Source: Nansenia antarctica (lineage: Eukaryota > Chordata > Actinopteri > Argentiniformes > Microstomatidae). From it: a stretch of DNA of 64,000 nt. The notes beneath the pieces are model-generated. The model saw only the letters and a list, made by a program, of their open reading frames with translations. It did no database searches and was not told the origin of the DNA. The position numbers and the translations under genes are program-made. This document shows, one piece after another, positions 31,758-42,174 of the stretch (position 1 is its first letter; each line of letters starts with the position of its first letter). The stretch is from contig OZ022339.1 in assembly GCA_963989245.1 (NCBI GenBank), positions 55,283,295 through 55,347,294 of the forward strand, in the 5' to 3' direction.

Positions 31758-32154
31758 TTAGCCACAGTTAGTACACCCTTCATTACAGTGGTGCTTGCAG
31801 AAGGCAAATACACTAGTACTGCTCCTTTAAACAATGGCGATGCATTGCCTCTAAAGGTGATTTCTCCAAAGAGTGTATGAGTGGTGCTGCACCATGCTGT
31901 GAATTTGGTGGTGCCACTATGTAAACATTTCAAGGCAAATGAAACTATGTATTAACGTAACAGGAGGGTGTGGTTGGGGGGGGGTCATCCCTATGTTCCC
32001 CGATTTCTTAGCAAAAAAAAAAAAAAGGGTTCTATGTTCCCCGCTTCCGAAAAAGGGTTCTATGTTCCCCGCTTCCGTATGTTCCCCGCCTGCCGTTGTG
32101 TCAAGCGACCCCAGGTGTCCTTATGTAGTACTGCATGAGTTTTTTTGTTTGTTT

Positions 32155-32262
32155 GTATTATTTAAAAAACAACATACACAAATACATAATCATACTGTGT
32201 TTTTTTTATTTAAATTTTTTATTTAAAAAACAACATACACAAATACATAATCATACTGTGGA
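32155..32262. repeat. Tandem duplication of about 58 bases
   Basis: ATTTAAAAAACAACATACAC plus AAATACATAATCATACTGTG occurs twice in succession. A shorter repeat of TATGTTCCCCGCTTCCG precedes it at 32030-32090. Confidence 0.85.
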
Positions 32263-32594
32263 TTACTAATTGATAAAGACATTTACTAATTGATAAAGAC
32301 ATTTACAGGAAATTGCAGGAACTATTATACATAGGAACACAATTATTATGTGTACAACATTATTATATGAACAAAATGATTATATGTACAAAACCTTTTG
32401 TAGGTAGGACACTATTGGACCTCGGCCCAAATCTAGTACTGAACCTGACCCCCCATGCTAAACCATTTGGAAGTACAGTATACTAGGACTCCAATTCAGA
32501 CACACTGGGGGGCTGTCACAAATCTACTAACTCTAATCAGCCTGGTCTCACACGGCAGACGTCAGAATTCGAAGTTTATGGACAAACGTCGATT

Positions 32595-32952
32595 CCCCCC
32601 CCCCCCCCCCCCAGATTTTATCCCTTTTTCACCCAATTTGGTATCCAATTACACCCAACCTAGCATCCAATTATCCCCTGCCTATTGCGTAGGATCCGCC
32701 GCACGACCCCGTGGCCGGCAGCCCCAGAGGAGATCGCCAGGCAGACTTGCTGACTGGCTCCTCGAGCCCAGCACCGTTATTCCGGCACCCCGGGGGCGGT
32801 GTTGCGCGACGGATCCTTGTCCGGAAATAGTCCTATACCCCCCTTTGGGAGCGGCCGCTCAATATGCCGCTCCCTGTGTGTGCCCCGGCCATATCCGGGG
32901 GGCAGCTTGCACTAGTGGCTAGTGCTTGGACCGCTACGCCACCGCGGGGCTC
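32595..32952 (-). mobile_element. tRNA-derived SINE nested in the palindromic element
   Basis: On the minus strand it begins GAGCCCCGCGGTGGCGTAGC (A box) and runs through a GC-rich body to TTGGGTGAAAAAGGGATAAA and a 17-base G run. AAACGTCGA-ATT sequence flanks both ends (32584-32594 and 32953-32963), consistent with a target-site duplication inside the host element. Confidence 0.8.
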
Positions 32953-33013
32953 CAAACGTCGAATTCTGACGTGAGATTGCATCCAAACGTCAAATTCCGA
33001 CGTAACATTGGGC

Positions 33014-33222
33014 TATCGCGCAGGGGTGCGCCTGTTATGTGCGCCTGTCGGGGCTTCTCTCGGGATTATTCCATTTTGAATTGGAAACCCTATGGTTACC
33101 CTAACCCTAACCTTAACCCTAACCCTAAATGTGGCCTAACTAATTAATGCAAGTGCAATTCAAAATGGAATAATCCTGAGAGAAGCCCCGACAGGCGCAC
33201 ATAACAGGCGCACCCCTGCGCT
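33014..33222. repeat. Inner inverted repeat with telomere-like core
   Basis: The left arm GCGCAGGGGTGCGCCTGTTA... to about 33080 and the right arm ...TAACAGGCGCACCCCTGCGC from about 33157 are reverse complements over about 65 bases. Between them (33093-33127) are five (CCCTAA)-type hexamers, one of them imperfect. Confidence 0.9.
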
Positions 33223-33426
33223 ATCAGAACGAGATACCCCAATGTCACGTCGGAATTCGACGTTTGGATGCAAATGTCACGTCGGAATTCGACGTTTGGA
33301 TGCGATCTCACGTCAGAATTCGACGTTTGTCCATAAACGTCGAATTCTGACGTCTGCCGTGTGAGACCAGGTTGCTCTAATTATTTACTTCCTCAGAGGT
33401 AGGGCAAATCAGTCGAGTGAAGCCCA

Positions 33427-33852
33427 GTGGCAGGATATTCACCACAGTCCACAGGGTATCAGAACCCCAGACGAAGCTCAACCAAGCACAGATCCATCAA
33501 CGGACATGAGTCCAGAGCCTATCCAGCCACAGACAGCAGTAGAGAGGAAGATGAATCTCAAATCTTGTGGCCTAAAGCCTGCCAGAAAAAGGAGTGGGAA
33601 AACACCGACACAGACCTTGTCCATCTTCTAGAAGGTCTGAAAGGGGGCGTGGAAAGAAAACTGGACAAGATTGGAGAGATCATTTACAGGTATGGAGCAG
33701 ATATTTGGGGTGAAAAGTAAGAACCATGGGACACAGAAGGAACCATCAGCCCATCTCAAGTCCAGGAGACAACAAGAGATTGAAAGACTTGTGAAAGAAA
33801 GAAGGTGCCTGAGAAAACAGTGGAAGAAGGCCACAGAAGTGGAAAGGAAACG
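33427..33852 (+). pseudogene. RLE-LINE protein, N-terminal part
   Basis: A basic, helical region with DTDLVHLLEGLKGGVERKLD in one frame and, after a shift near 33700, RRQQEIERLVKERRCLRKQW in another. It runs directly into the hAT at 33853. Function of this part is not recognised beyond a likely nucleic-acid-binding role. Confidence 0.6.
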
Positions 33853-33977
33853 TAGGGATGCACCGAACATTCGGCCACCGAATGTATTCGGCCGAATATC
33901 GCCTTCGGCCGAATGTGTGAAAACACCGAATGTTTACGACCGAATAGTGGGCGTGTTTTGATGACGCAATTAAACAG

Positions 33978-34767
33978 TAGCTGCGTTTCCATACACCCTA
34001 GAATTTCGCAAAACCGACATATCGAAAAGAATTACTGGTAATGGAAACAGCACATTTTCGAAAAACCTCCCAATTATCGATAAAAAGTTTTCACGCTCTC
34101 AGGAGGTGGTATTTGAAACGTTTCGATATTGAAGTATTTCGAAAAAGTGTAATGGAAACGGTTTTTTCGCAACTTCGCGTCACCGGACACGACATAGGCG
34201 TTTCACCAACTACTCTATACTCGGCGCAGGTTGCCAGCTTGTAAAGGGCGATAGCCACTCGCTTTCGAGTAGGAACTGCCTCCCGGGGGCATAACGGGTC
34301 TGGGGCCACAAGGTCTTCAATAGAATCACACAGCACATTGAACGTTTCCCGGTTCATCCTGAAATTCTGAATCCACAATGCCTCTGTGAATTCCTCTAAA
34401 ACAATTCTCTCCCAGAAATCCTTCAAACGTGCTCGTTCCCACACATACGGACTCTGCCGTTCGTGGTGGATCACCCGCTGCCTTCGTCTTCTGTTGTTGA
34501 CAACCACAACAGCAGCAGCTGTGGCCATCAAAACAACAGTTCCAGCTCGCAACATGTTTGGAATATCCATCTTTTGCTCTTCCTTCTTCCGCAAAATTGA
34601 ATTTCGCGGGAGATAGCAGCGTATTACCCTCGCGAGACGAGGATGCGTGACTCATGAGAAGCGAAATACATTTGAATGGAAACGGCTGCATTATCGTAAT
34701 TGTACTTTTTCGAAATGTTAGAAATATCGCATTTATTTTTCGAAAAACTCTAATGGAAACACACCTA
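33978..34767 (-). mobile_element. Deleted PIF/Harbinger element nested in hAT
   Basis: Ends TAGCTGCGTTTCCAT and ATGGAAACACACCTA are imperfect terminal repeats. GAATGGAAACGG and AATGGAAACGG motifs repeat internally. On the minus strand it retains only the N-terminal half of a HARBI1-like transposase. The deletion derivative sits between the hAT terminus and the hAT start codon. Confidence 0.8.
34091..34594 (-). pseudogene. HARBI1-like transposase, N-terminal fragment
   Basis: The minus-strand frame holds a hydrophobic/Ala-Val segment (VVLMATAAAVVVVNNRRRRQ), then ERIVLEEFTEALWIQNFRMN and RKRVAIALYKLATCAEYRVV. These are the helical N-terminal region of PIF/Harbinger nucleases. The family then continues into a DDE nuclease, but here the frame diverges after YRVVGE, so the catalytic domain is deleted. 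The first Met of MDIPNMLRAG is the likelier native start (about 34570). Confidence 0.8.
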
Positions 34768-34849
34768 GTGTAAGCATCCCATGCTGCTCAGCGAATGAGA
34801 CGAGCATTGACTGCATGCTGCTACGTCTTATAATTAGCCTACAGAAAAC

Positions 34850-36664
34850 ATGTCGGCAGTTTGGGAATATTTCAAGGTTTCTGACAGAGACACAAGAATG
34901 GCCATTTGCCAACGCTGTTCGGCTGAAATATCTAGAGGGGGAACATCGGCAAAAAACTTCTCCACTTCAAGTTTGATCTGCCACTTGAAGTCACGACACC
35001 CCGAACAGCATGCCGATTACCAGAAAAAAACAGCAACCAAAAAGAAAGTTCCTCCCAGCACACCGACGCTATCTGTGGCCGAAGTATTTGAAAAAGCCAA
35101 AACATTTAGTAGGGACAGTGCCAAAGCAAAGGGCATTACTGAAAAAATAATGGAATTCATGGCCGATCAACCATTTTCTGTTGTGGAGGACGTTGGATTT
35201 CGTAGGCTTATAAACCACATTGAGCCCTGTTACCCTATGCCTAGTAGAAGGTATTTTTCAGACGTGTGCTTACCTGACATGTACAACGTTGTCGCAACTC
35301 ACATCCACGAGCTCTTGGCTACAGACATTTCAGCCCTCAGCTTCACTACTGACATTTGGAGCTCTGACGTGAGCCCCACCAGCATGCTGAGTCTAACCGC
35401 ACAGTGGATAGATACAGATTTTAAGATGCAAAAGATTTTGCTTCATTCACATAAGTTTAGGGGGTCACATACAGCAGCAGCGATCTCCGAGGCATTCGCC
35501 GGCATGTTTGACACTTGGCGTATTGACCGATCAAAAGTGCATGCCATAGTCAGGGACAACGCAAGAAATATGGCAAAAGCGATGGAAGACAGCCATCTAA
35601 AAGGTTTACCGTGCATGGCCCACACTCTTCAATTAGCCATTAACGAGGGAGTGTTGAGTCAGCGCAGTATAGCTGATATCATAGCGATAGGCAGAAAAAT
35701 TGTGGGCCACTTTAAGCATTCTCCGCTTGCCTATTCGCGGTTACAAACTGTTCAAGAACAATTCGGGATGGCACCAAAAAGGCTCCAACAAGATGTGAGC
35801 ACAAGGTGGAACAGTACGTATTACATGCTGGAAAGCCTTTTTGCGCAAAAGCGAGTCCTGGCTGCATATATAGCAGATTATGATCTGCCCGCAATATTCA
35901 CTGCACACCAGTGGGTGTTAATTGAGAACATTCTCTCTCTCCTCGCCCCCTTTGAGCAAATAACAAAGGAGATAAGCTCATCTAATGCTACTGTTGCAGA
36001 CGTTATCCCCTTAATTGTGGCACTAAAGCGTCTTTTAGGCAAAGAGGTTGAAACAGACCACGGAGTGAAAACTGCTAAAAGTACACTCTTAGAGGCTGTC
36101 AGCACACGTTTTAGGCAGGTGGACTACGAACCCCTGTACTGCATCGCGACTGTACTAGATCCGCGATATAAAAATAAATACTTTGATGTGGGGGGAAAGC
36201 AGCGTGCGCGCGAAATGATCCAGGCGCAGTTGGAAACGACACTTGGTGATGGAGACGGGGCGCACAGCGCAGAGTGCGCGGTGCGGCAAAAAAGGGCACG
36301 TACAACAGACGAGGCAAGCGCACCGTCGCTGTTTGACATGTTTGATGAAATTCTTGAAGAGAATCCAAACCCCGGGCAGACGACAAGTGCAACCGCTCAA
36401 CAACTGGATGGTTATCTCTCCGAAGTCACCATCCCCAGGAGTGATAACCCTCTGGAATATTGGAGGACAAACCAAGGCCGCTTTCCTGACCTGGCACACA
36501 TGGCTCGCAGGTACTTGTCTGCTCCATGCACAAGCACAGACAGCGAGAGACTGTTTAGTGCTGCATCTCATGTTATTGATGAGAAGAGGAACAGACTTTC
36601 TTGCGAGAAAGCAGAGAAGTTACTCTTCATAAAGAAAAACCTGCCACGTTTCCTGAATAAGTAG
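34850..36664 (+). CDS. hAT (ZBED-type) transposase, intact
   Basis: 604 residues without a stop, the usual length for Ac-like fish hATs. N-terminal BED zinc finger about residues 3-55 (WEYFKVSD..., C20/C23, HLKSRHPEQH). RNase-H-like catalytic core with FTTDIWSS near 165, VRDNARNMAKAM near 235 and CMAHTLQLA near 255. DVSTRWNSTY near 322 and VLDPRYKNKYF near 437. C-terminal dimerisation domain PLEYWRTN...APCTSTDSERLFSAASHVID...KLLFIKKNLP near 535-600. The enzyme excises and reinserts elements with matching terminal repeats, which are present at both ends. ATG follows the family pattern. Confidence 0.92.
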   Translation: MSAVWEYFKVSDRDTRMAICQRCSAEISRGGTSAKNFSTSSLICHLKSRHPEQHADYQKKTATKKKVPPSTPTLSVAEVFEKAKTFSRDSAKAKGITEKIMEFMADQPFSVVEDVGFRRLINHIEPCYPMPSRRYFSDVCLPDMYNVVATHIHELLATDISALSFTTDIWSSDVSPTSMLSLTAQWIDTDFKMQKILLHSHKFRGSHTAAAISEAFAGMFDTWRIDRSKVHAIVRDNARNMAKAMEDSHLKGLPCMAHTLQLAINEGVLSQRSIADIIAIGRKIVGHFKHSPLAYSRLQTVQEQFGMAPKRLQQDVSTRWNSTYYMLESLFAQKRVLAAYIADYDLPAIFTAHQWVLIENILSLLAPFEQITKEISSSNATVADVIPLIVALKRLLGKEVETDHGVKTAKSTLLEAVSTRFRQVDYEPLYCIATVLDPRYKNKYFDVGGKQRAREMIQAQLETTLGDGDGAHSAECAVRQKRARTTDEASAPSLFDMFDEILEENPNPGQTTSATAQQLDGYLSEVTIPRSDNPLEYWRTNQGRFPDLAHMARRYLSAPCTSTDSERLFSAASHVIDEKRNRLSCEKAEKLLFIKKNLPRFLNK

Positions 36665-37298
36665 GCTTATATTGTTTTAAAGGGCAGCCAGTTATTCATT
36701 TGTTTTATTTATCCCTATGCACATTTTTGTTATATATTGTGTAACTGACATGCCATAGCTGACAAGCTACACATACATAAGTTATATACATACGTTATAC
36801 AGACAGATTTAATTTGAGCAGTCAGTCAAGTATAGGCATAATGTTGTTTGTTTGTTTTCTAATGTTTTGTTAAAATGAAAAAAGTTTAAACAAATTTGTT
36901 AAAATGTTAAATATGGTCTTTTACGAAAAGAAGTAGCCTAGTAAAAAGTAGGCTCAAAGCACTTTTATCCCAATGCACTTTTTTGTTGTAGGCCTACAAA
37001 GATTTTCTTTCAGCAGCTATTCAGGGAAAACAAAAACATTTAATTTGACTGATTTATTTTATTTATTGTGCTTTGTTGGTATAGACTGATGTCTGCTGGA
37101 ATGTTCAATAAAAGTTATTTTTTTTAAATCTCAATTTCTTTCTTTGAGAAGCATGAATAAAAAGCGAAATGTATTTAGTTTATGCAATGATAAAAATTAA
37201 AAACGGCCGATACACATTCGGTATTCGGTATTCGGCCAAGTGTTTCCTTAAATTCGGCTTCGGCCTCGGCCAAGAATTTTCATTTCGGTGCATCCCTA

Positions 37299-37970
37299 AA
37301 GGAAAGGACTTGAGGCACTACAGGCCGACATCAAGCAGCGTCTTGCAACACTGCGAAGAGCAGAATGCTTGAGAAAGCAACACAAGAAGAAAGAGCGAAC
37401 GAGGACTACCTTCTACAGAGATCCCTACAAGTTCGTCAAAGACCTCTTTGTCAAGGAGAAAACGGGGACCCTCAAAGTACCCATAAGGGAACTAGAGGAG
37501 CACCTGAGGAAGACCTACTCTGACAACCAGAGGCATGTGCCAGCCAGCATTCCGGATGACATGCCACCAATCCAACCACCTGAGCACCAGATGGAAACAA
37601 GGCCCCCTACATGGAGCGAAGTTGAGAGCACAGTAAAACGGGCAAGAACAGCCTCAGCCCCTGGGCCCAGGCGTCTTGAAGTACCTCTGGAAGCTAATGA
37701 AAGTGGCATGGGAAAAGGGAATCATACCAAAGGCATGGCGAAGGGCAGGAGGGATCCTGATTCCCAAAGAGAAGAATTCCTCAACCATCGACCAGTTCCG
37801 CCAGATCAGTCTACTGAACGTGGAAGGAAAGATTTTCTTCAGTGTTGTGGCCCAGAGGCTCTCAGTATTCTTGCAGAAGAACAACTTTGTCGACACCTCA
37901 GTGCAGAAGGCAGGGATAAGTGGATTCTCAGGATGCCTGGAACACACAAATGGCATCTGGCACCAGATAC
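37299..37970 (+). pseudogene. RLE-LINE protein, pre-RT part
   Basis: Continues from 33852 with GLEALQADIKQRLATLRRAE, TFYRDPYKFVKDLFVKEKTG and TWSEVESTVKRARTASAPGP. A small deletion near 37665 changes frame. Then come the RT fingers GVLKYLWKLMKVAWEKG, PKAWRRAGGILIPKEKNSS and FRQISLLNVEGKIFFSVVAQ. It is interrupted at 37971. Confidence 0.75.
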
Positions 37971-39728
37971 CAGGGGTGCAAACTGGCGATGGTCCAAAAA
38001 GGTGACACTTTTTTTTTTGCCCGTAGATGGTTAGCTCTATCATTAACAGTCTAACAATGATGCATGGCCCTGACCTTAACACCCTCATAATTAATGTAAG
38101 CAACCTATTCTCAAAATAATTATGCGGGTTCCTGCAGGTTTCAACAAGTTACATTTAAGACCTTTATAAGACCACTTTTAATAGATTTCTAAGACCTATT
38201 GAGCAAGTATTGGTATTAGACTCACATTCATTGATTATTTTCATTAGCAATGCTGGGTGATCTGTTCTGTTGCATATAGAACAATGATAATGTAAGTTTG
38301 CCTACTCTATCAATTTCTTGATTCATTTCCATTGCTTCTCAACACATTACTAGATATAATAGCATAAATAACAGAATAAACTCACACACTTACTTACACT
38401 CACTTACACTGCATAGCCTATACTGAGATATGGCACACACACACCTCTCACAGGAGGGCCACACACACACGCTATATTTACTCAAATACACACACCGTTG
38501 ATATCACTGCAAGTTTGAAGAAATTCCAACTTCACATGCCTACAGTCGAATCGCCTCCTACGGCGATTATCGTATCGTGGCCTCTTGTCTTATCATTTCA
38601 CGTGGCAAAATATCTGGGTTTTGGGCGCAGCTTAACCAATGTCACACGAGCAATACGTGTGCAAGTTTTGTTCTATATGTTGTCTCTCATTCGCACGCGT
38701 CGTATTCCCACGCAGTGGGTCTGGCGACAATAATACTTTATTAAAAATGTTTATTTTGAAAGTCTCGCCCTGTGTCTGATCCTGATGTTATAGAAGCAGC
38801 GTAGCAGCAGGGTAGAAGCGAGGTAAAGGGGGACGCGAGACAGTCTCGTGCAGCGTTCATAAATTCGCTCTGCGCACTGGGCTCAACGTCATAAAGGGAC
38901 CGAGTAATTTGATTGGACAAGAGGCAATTCCATGACTGCTGATCAGATTTCCAGAGCGAATTTACAAACGCAGCCTAGGGCAAACCACTCGCCGACTCGT
39001 TTTTTTCATAACACGAAACTTGAAGTTGTAAAGTACCCACTCGATATAATAAACAACAGTTTAACTATCACTAAATACTTATAATGATCATCTAGTTATG
39101 TGTAGTTATGTGTTTCTAGCATGTCGATGTTCTATCAGGTAAATTCGCTAGAACTAACCTCCATACCCTGGTTCAGAAGAAGAAATCAGTCCTTCGTCAC
39201 TTACATCGTCGTCCTCGATGAAACTTTTAGGTGGATTGGTGACATTTCACAATCACAAACATATATGTACAGAAACTCACTAAAGTATAAAACTCTGCTA
39301 AAATACCGCTTCTCTTCAAATCACTCCATGACACTTTGAGGTCAATGCATTTGTTTTTTTGGTGAACTACCGTAATAACCTGTTGGATTTTTTTCGATTG
39401 CACATATAGTTCAAGAATTACGATAGTTTGAACGAAACCTGTAAAATCCTGTTGAGAAGTTATCATAAAATAACTTTTATGTTATTACTTCTTATGTTTC
39501 TAATTCCATCTTAAGACCTTTTTAAGACGTTTTATTTCAACTGCAGCAGAGTTTAGCAGACAGGAAGATGTTAGCTTGGGCATCATGTGACTTGGATGAG
39601 ATGAGATGTGGACCCCCCCCCCCCCCCCAAAAAATATATTTTTTGCAGATCTACATGATTCACGTAGGTCACCTATTTTGAGGTAAAAACTGCGAATTTC
39701 GCCGAAAGGTGACAAGTTTGCACCACTG
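37971..39728. mobile_element. hAT-like element with 6-bp flanking duplication
   Basis: Left end CAGGGGTGCAAACTGGCG, right end GTGACAAGTTTGCACCACTG; GGTGACA motifs occur near both termini. AGATAC occurs immediately outside each end (37965-37970 and 39729-39734). Removing the element rejoins the LINE frame exactly. No transposase is visible. TTTAAGACCTTTATAAGACC near 38150 and CTTAAGACCTTTTTAAGACG near 39510 are inverted, so another element may be nested inside. Confidence 0.75.
38885..38974. repeat. Segment shared with MITE at 26217-26309
   Basis: CGTCATAAAGGGACC...GAGTAATTTGATTGGACAAG and CAGAGCGAATTTAC-AACGCAGCC match 26217-26309 with a few changes. Confidence 0.85.
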
Positions 39729-41758
39729 AGATACAAACGGCCAAGAAGGAGAAGAAAGACCTGCATGTGGTTTTCTTAGATCTTGCCAATGCCTTCGGGT
39801 CAGTGCCTCATGAGATTTTGTGGACAGCGTTCAACTTCTTCCAAGTCCCAGAGGGCATCACAAGGCTGGTCAAAGCCTACTTCCAGGACCTCCAGTTCTG
39901 TGTTACAGCACAAGCCAGTACAACTGCTTGGCAGCACCTCGAGATAGGCATAATGGCGGGCTGCACCATCTCTCCACTGGCGTTTACCATGGCAATGGAG
40001 CTCATTATTCGAGCATCCCGATGGGTTGTTGGAGGGGAACGGTTGAAGAGCGGGCTGCGTCTTCCACCAATCAGGGCGTACATGGATGACATGACGACAA
40101 TAACAACAAAAAACGCATGCACCAAACGCCTGCTGGATAAACTCCAGGGAAACATCAAATGGGCACGAATGGAGATTAAACCCAGTAAGTCCCGCAGTAT
40201 CTCCATTGTCAAAGGCAAGCTCGCCAATGAGAGGTTCCACGTCAACAACGAGCCAATACCAACAGTTCTGGAGAAGCCCATCAAAAGCCTTGGCCGCTGG
40301 TATAGCGCAGAACTCAAAGACTCGAAGCAGGTGGAACAACTCAAGCAGGATACAATCAGTGGCCTCAAGCAGATCAACAACACTGCTCTCCCTGGGAAGC
40401 TGAAACTGTGGTGCTTTCAGTTTGGACTGCTGCCCCGTCTCATGTGGCCAATTTCCATCTACGAGGTCACACTATCCCATGCCAACCGGCTGGAGAGACT
40501 GGTGAATGCACAAGTGAGGAAGTGGCTTGGACTGCCGAGAGGCCTTAGCAGCATAGGCCTGTATGGCAACGGAGCCCTCTCCCTACCAATCTCAAGCCTG
40601 GTGGAGGAGTACAAATGTGCCAAATCAAGGCTGGAAATGACTCTCACAGAATCCCGGGATCCATTCGTCAGAGGTGCTGCTCCAATCCTAGCAACGGGGA
40701 GGAAATGGAAGCCATCTGCAGCAGTTGCGGTGGCAAAGACCGCCCTCAGACACCGGGATATAGTGGGGCATGTCCAACATGGCAGAGGGGGCCTTGGCTT
40801 GGAAACAACAACACCCACATGGCAAAAGGCTACTCCAACCGAACGGCGGAAGATAGTGGTTGAGGAGGTGCGCCACCAGGAGGAAGCAGCCAGGTGCGCC
40901 AAGGCAGTCTCCCAAGCCCAGCAAGGCCGCTGGATGAAGTGGGAGAGCGTGGAGAGGAGGAAAATCACGTGGAACGAGCTGTGGAGCATGGAGTCTAATA
41001 GGCTAAGTTTCATCATCAGAGCCACATATGATGTCCTGCCCTCTCCTACCAACCTACATCTCTGGTATGGAGAGGACCCAGCCTGTCTCCAGTGTGCAGC
41101 CCCAGCAACCCTCAAACACATCTTGGTGGGTTGCAAGACCAGTCTAACTCAAGGAAGATACACCTGGCGCCACAACCAAGTGCTAAAGTGCTTGGCTGCC
41201 GAACTTGAGCACAAGAGGGTAACCACCAACGCCATGCCTCTAAATGCCCAGACTACCTTTCCACGGAAAACAACCTTCATCCGGGAAGGGGAGAAACAGC
41301 GGACCAAGCCATCACCTCCAGACTCAGGCCCACTGAACGCAGCCCGGGATTGGGAAATGCGGGTAGACCTCAGCCAGAGGCTCACCTTCCCACCCGAAAT
41401 TGCAGCGACCAACCTGCGCCCAGACCTAGTCCTCTGGTCCAAGTCCTGCCGGCGTGTCTTCATCGTAGAACTGACGGTCCCATGGGAGGAGGCCATCGAT
41501 GAGGCATTTGAACGGAAGAGGCTGCGGTATGCCAACTTAGCAGTCGAAGCAGAGGGGCGGGGCTGGAACGTGAAGGTTTGGCCAGTGGAGGTGGGCTGCA
41601 GAGGCTTTGTAGCCAGCTCCACCACAAGGCTCCTGAGGGCAGTAGGGATCAGAGGACAGGCCCAACGGAAGGCAATCAGAGAACTGTCCACTGCAGCAGA
41701 ACGGAGCAGTCACTGGCTGTGGCTGAAACGTAGGGACCCAACATGGGCTCCCAAATGA
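39729..41758 (+). CDS. RLE-LINE reverse transcriptase and endonuclease
   Basis: About 676 codons open from the junction with the inserted element. RT catalytic motifs are VVFLDLANAFGSVPHEILW near the start and RAYMDDMTT at about 40073-40096. Next come thumb-like SLGRWYSAEL and a long linker with LPGKLKLWCFQFGLLPRLMW. A CCHC knuckle is CLQCAAPATLKHILVGC (about 41085-41135). A restriction-like endonuclease has RPDLVLWS and VFIVELTVPWEEA (41415-41490). This C-terminal nuclease defines the R2/NeSL/Hero side of LINEs, which nick specific or semi-specific targets and prime reverse transcription there. This part is uninterrupted, but the upstream parts are broken. Confidence 0.9.
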
Positions 41759-42174
41759 CCACGTGGTGCCACCGTGCGACACACACCCAGGCCTGATCAG
41801 CCTGTGGTGGGCCAACCTCGGCAGAGGGTGTCTTGTGATAACTGGCCGAAACACCCAATGAGGTCGGGGACCACAACTGAAGATGTGTCGTACTGGTGGC
41901 ACCAGGTGATCATTGCCAAATTCCACTCCACCCAAGAGGACATCTCCAACTCCACTCAATTGTTGTGCTGAATATTTAGGGATTTTAACAACCAGTCCTA
42001 TTAAGAATCCTAAAATACAAATAAATAAATAAACAAGAATGTGTTGTGTAACAACTCCCCCAACATTCCCCTCCACCACAGAGAGACTAAACTGTCCTTC
42101 TGAAAGAGACTACACTGACATCCTCCATCCCAGACAGACTACAATGACCACCATCACAGTGTGACATGGGAGAG

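Larger units (their letters stand above)
32538..33374. mobile_element. Palindromic non-autonomous DNA transposon
   Basis: Ends CAGCCTGGTCTCACACGGC and GCCGTGTGAGACCAGGTTG, with the 7-base CTCTAAT on each side (32531-32537 and 33375-33381). The terminal repeats extend over 100 bases and are built from units of the palindrome CGTCGAATTCTGACG. The right arm has one more ~38-base unit than the left. The left arm is split by a SINE, and the centre is a second inverted repeat around telomere-like sequence. No coding sequence. Confidence 0.85.
33853..37298 (+). mobile_element. Complete-looking hAT (ZBED-type) transposon
   Basis: Starts TAGGGATGCACCGAA and ends TTCGGTGCATCCCTA, a 15-base perfect terminal repeat, with palindromic CGGCCGAAT-rich subterminal sequence at both ends. 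Flanks are AAGGAAAC (33844-33851) and AAGGAAAG (37299-37306), an almost perfect 8-base duplication offset by one base on the left. It carries an uninterrupted transposase (34850-36664) and a Harbinger-derived insertion in its 5' UTR. Confidence 0.9.
33380..42040 (+). mobile_element. LINE with restriction-like endonuclease (Hero/NeSL/R2-type), twice interrupted
   Basis: Coding pieces at 33427-33852, 37299-37970 and 39729-41758 form one collinear non-LTR retrotransposon once two DNA transposons (33853-37298 and 37971-39728) are removed. The RT has FLDLANAFGSVPHE and YMDD; the C terminus has a CCHC knuckle and a PD...ELT restriction-like endonuclease, not an N-terminal APE. The 3' end is AAATACAAATAAATAAATAAA near 42030. 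Frameshifts near 33700 and a small deletion near 37665 show that it was already decaying. Confidence 0.85.

Noticed and set aside
33093..33127. True chromosome end or telomere
   Set aside because: Only about five hexamers, imperfect, and enclosed by inverted repeats with coding transposons on both sides; interstitial.
39800..41691. Several long minus-strand open frames opposite the RLE LINE
   Set aside because: Shadows of the + strand RT/endonuclease frame; no recognisable motifs.
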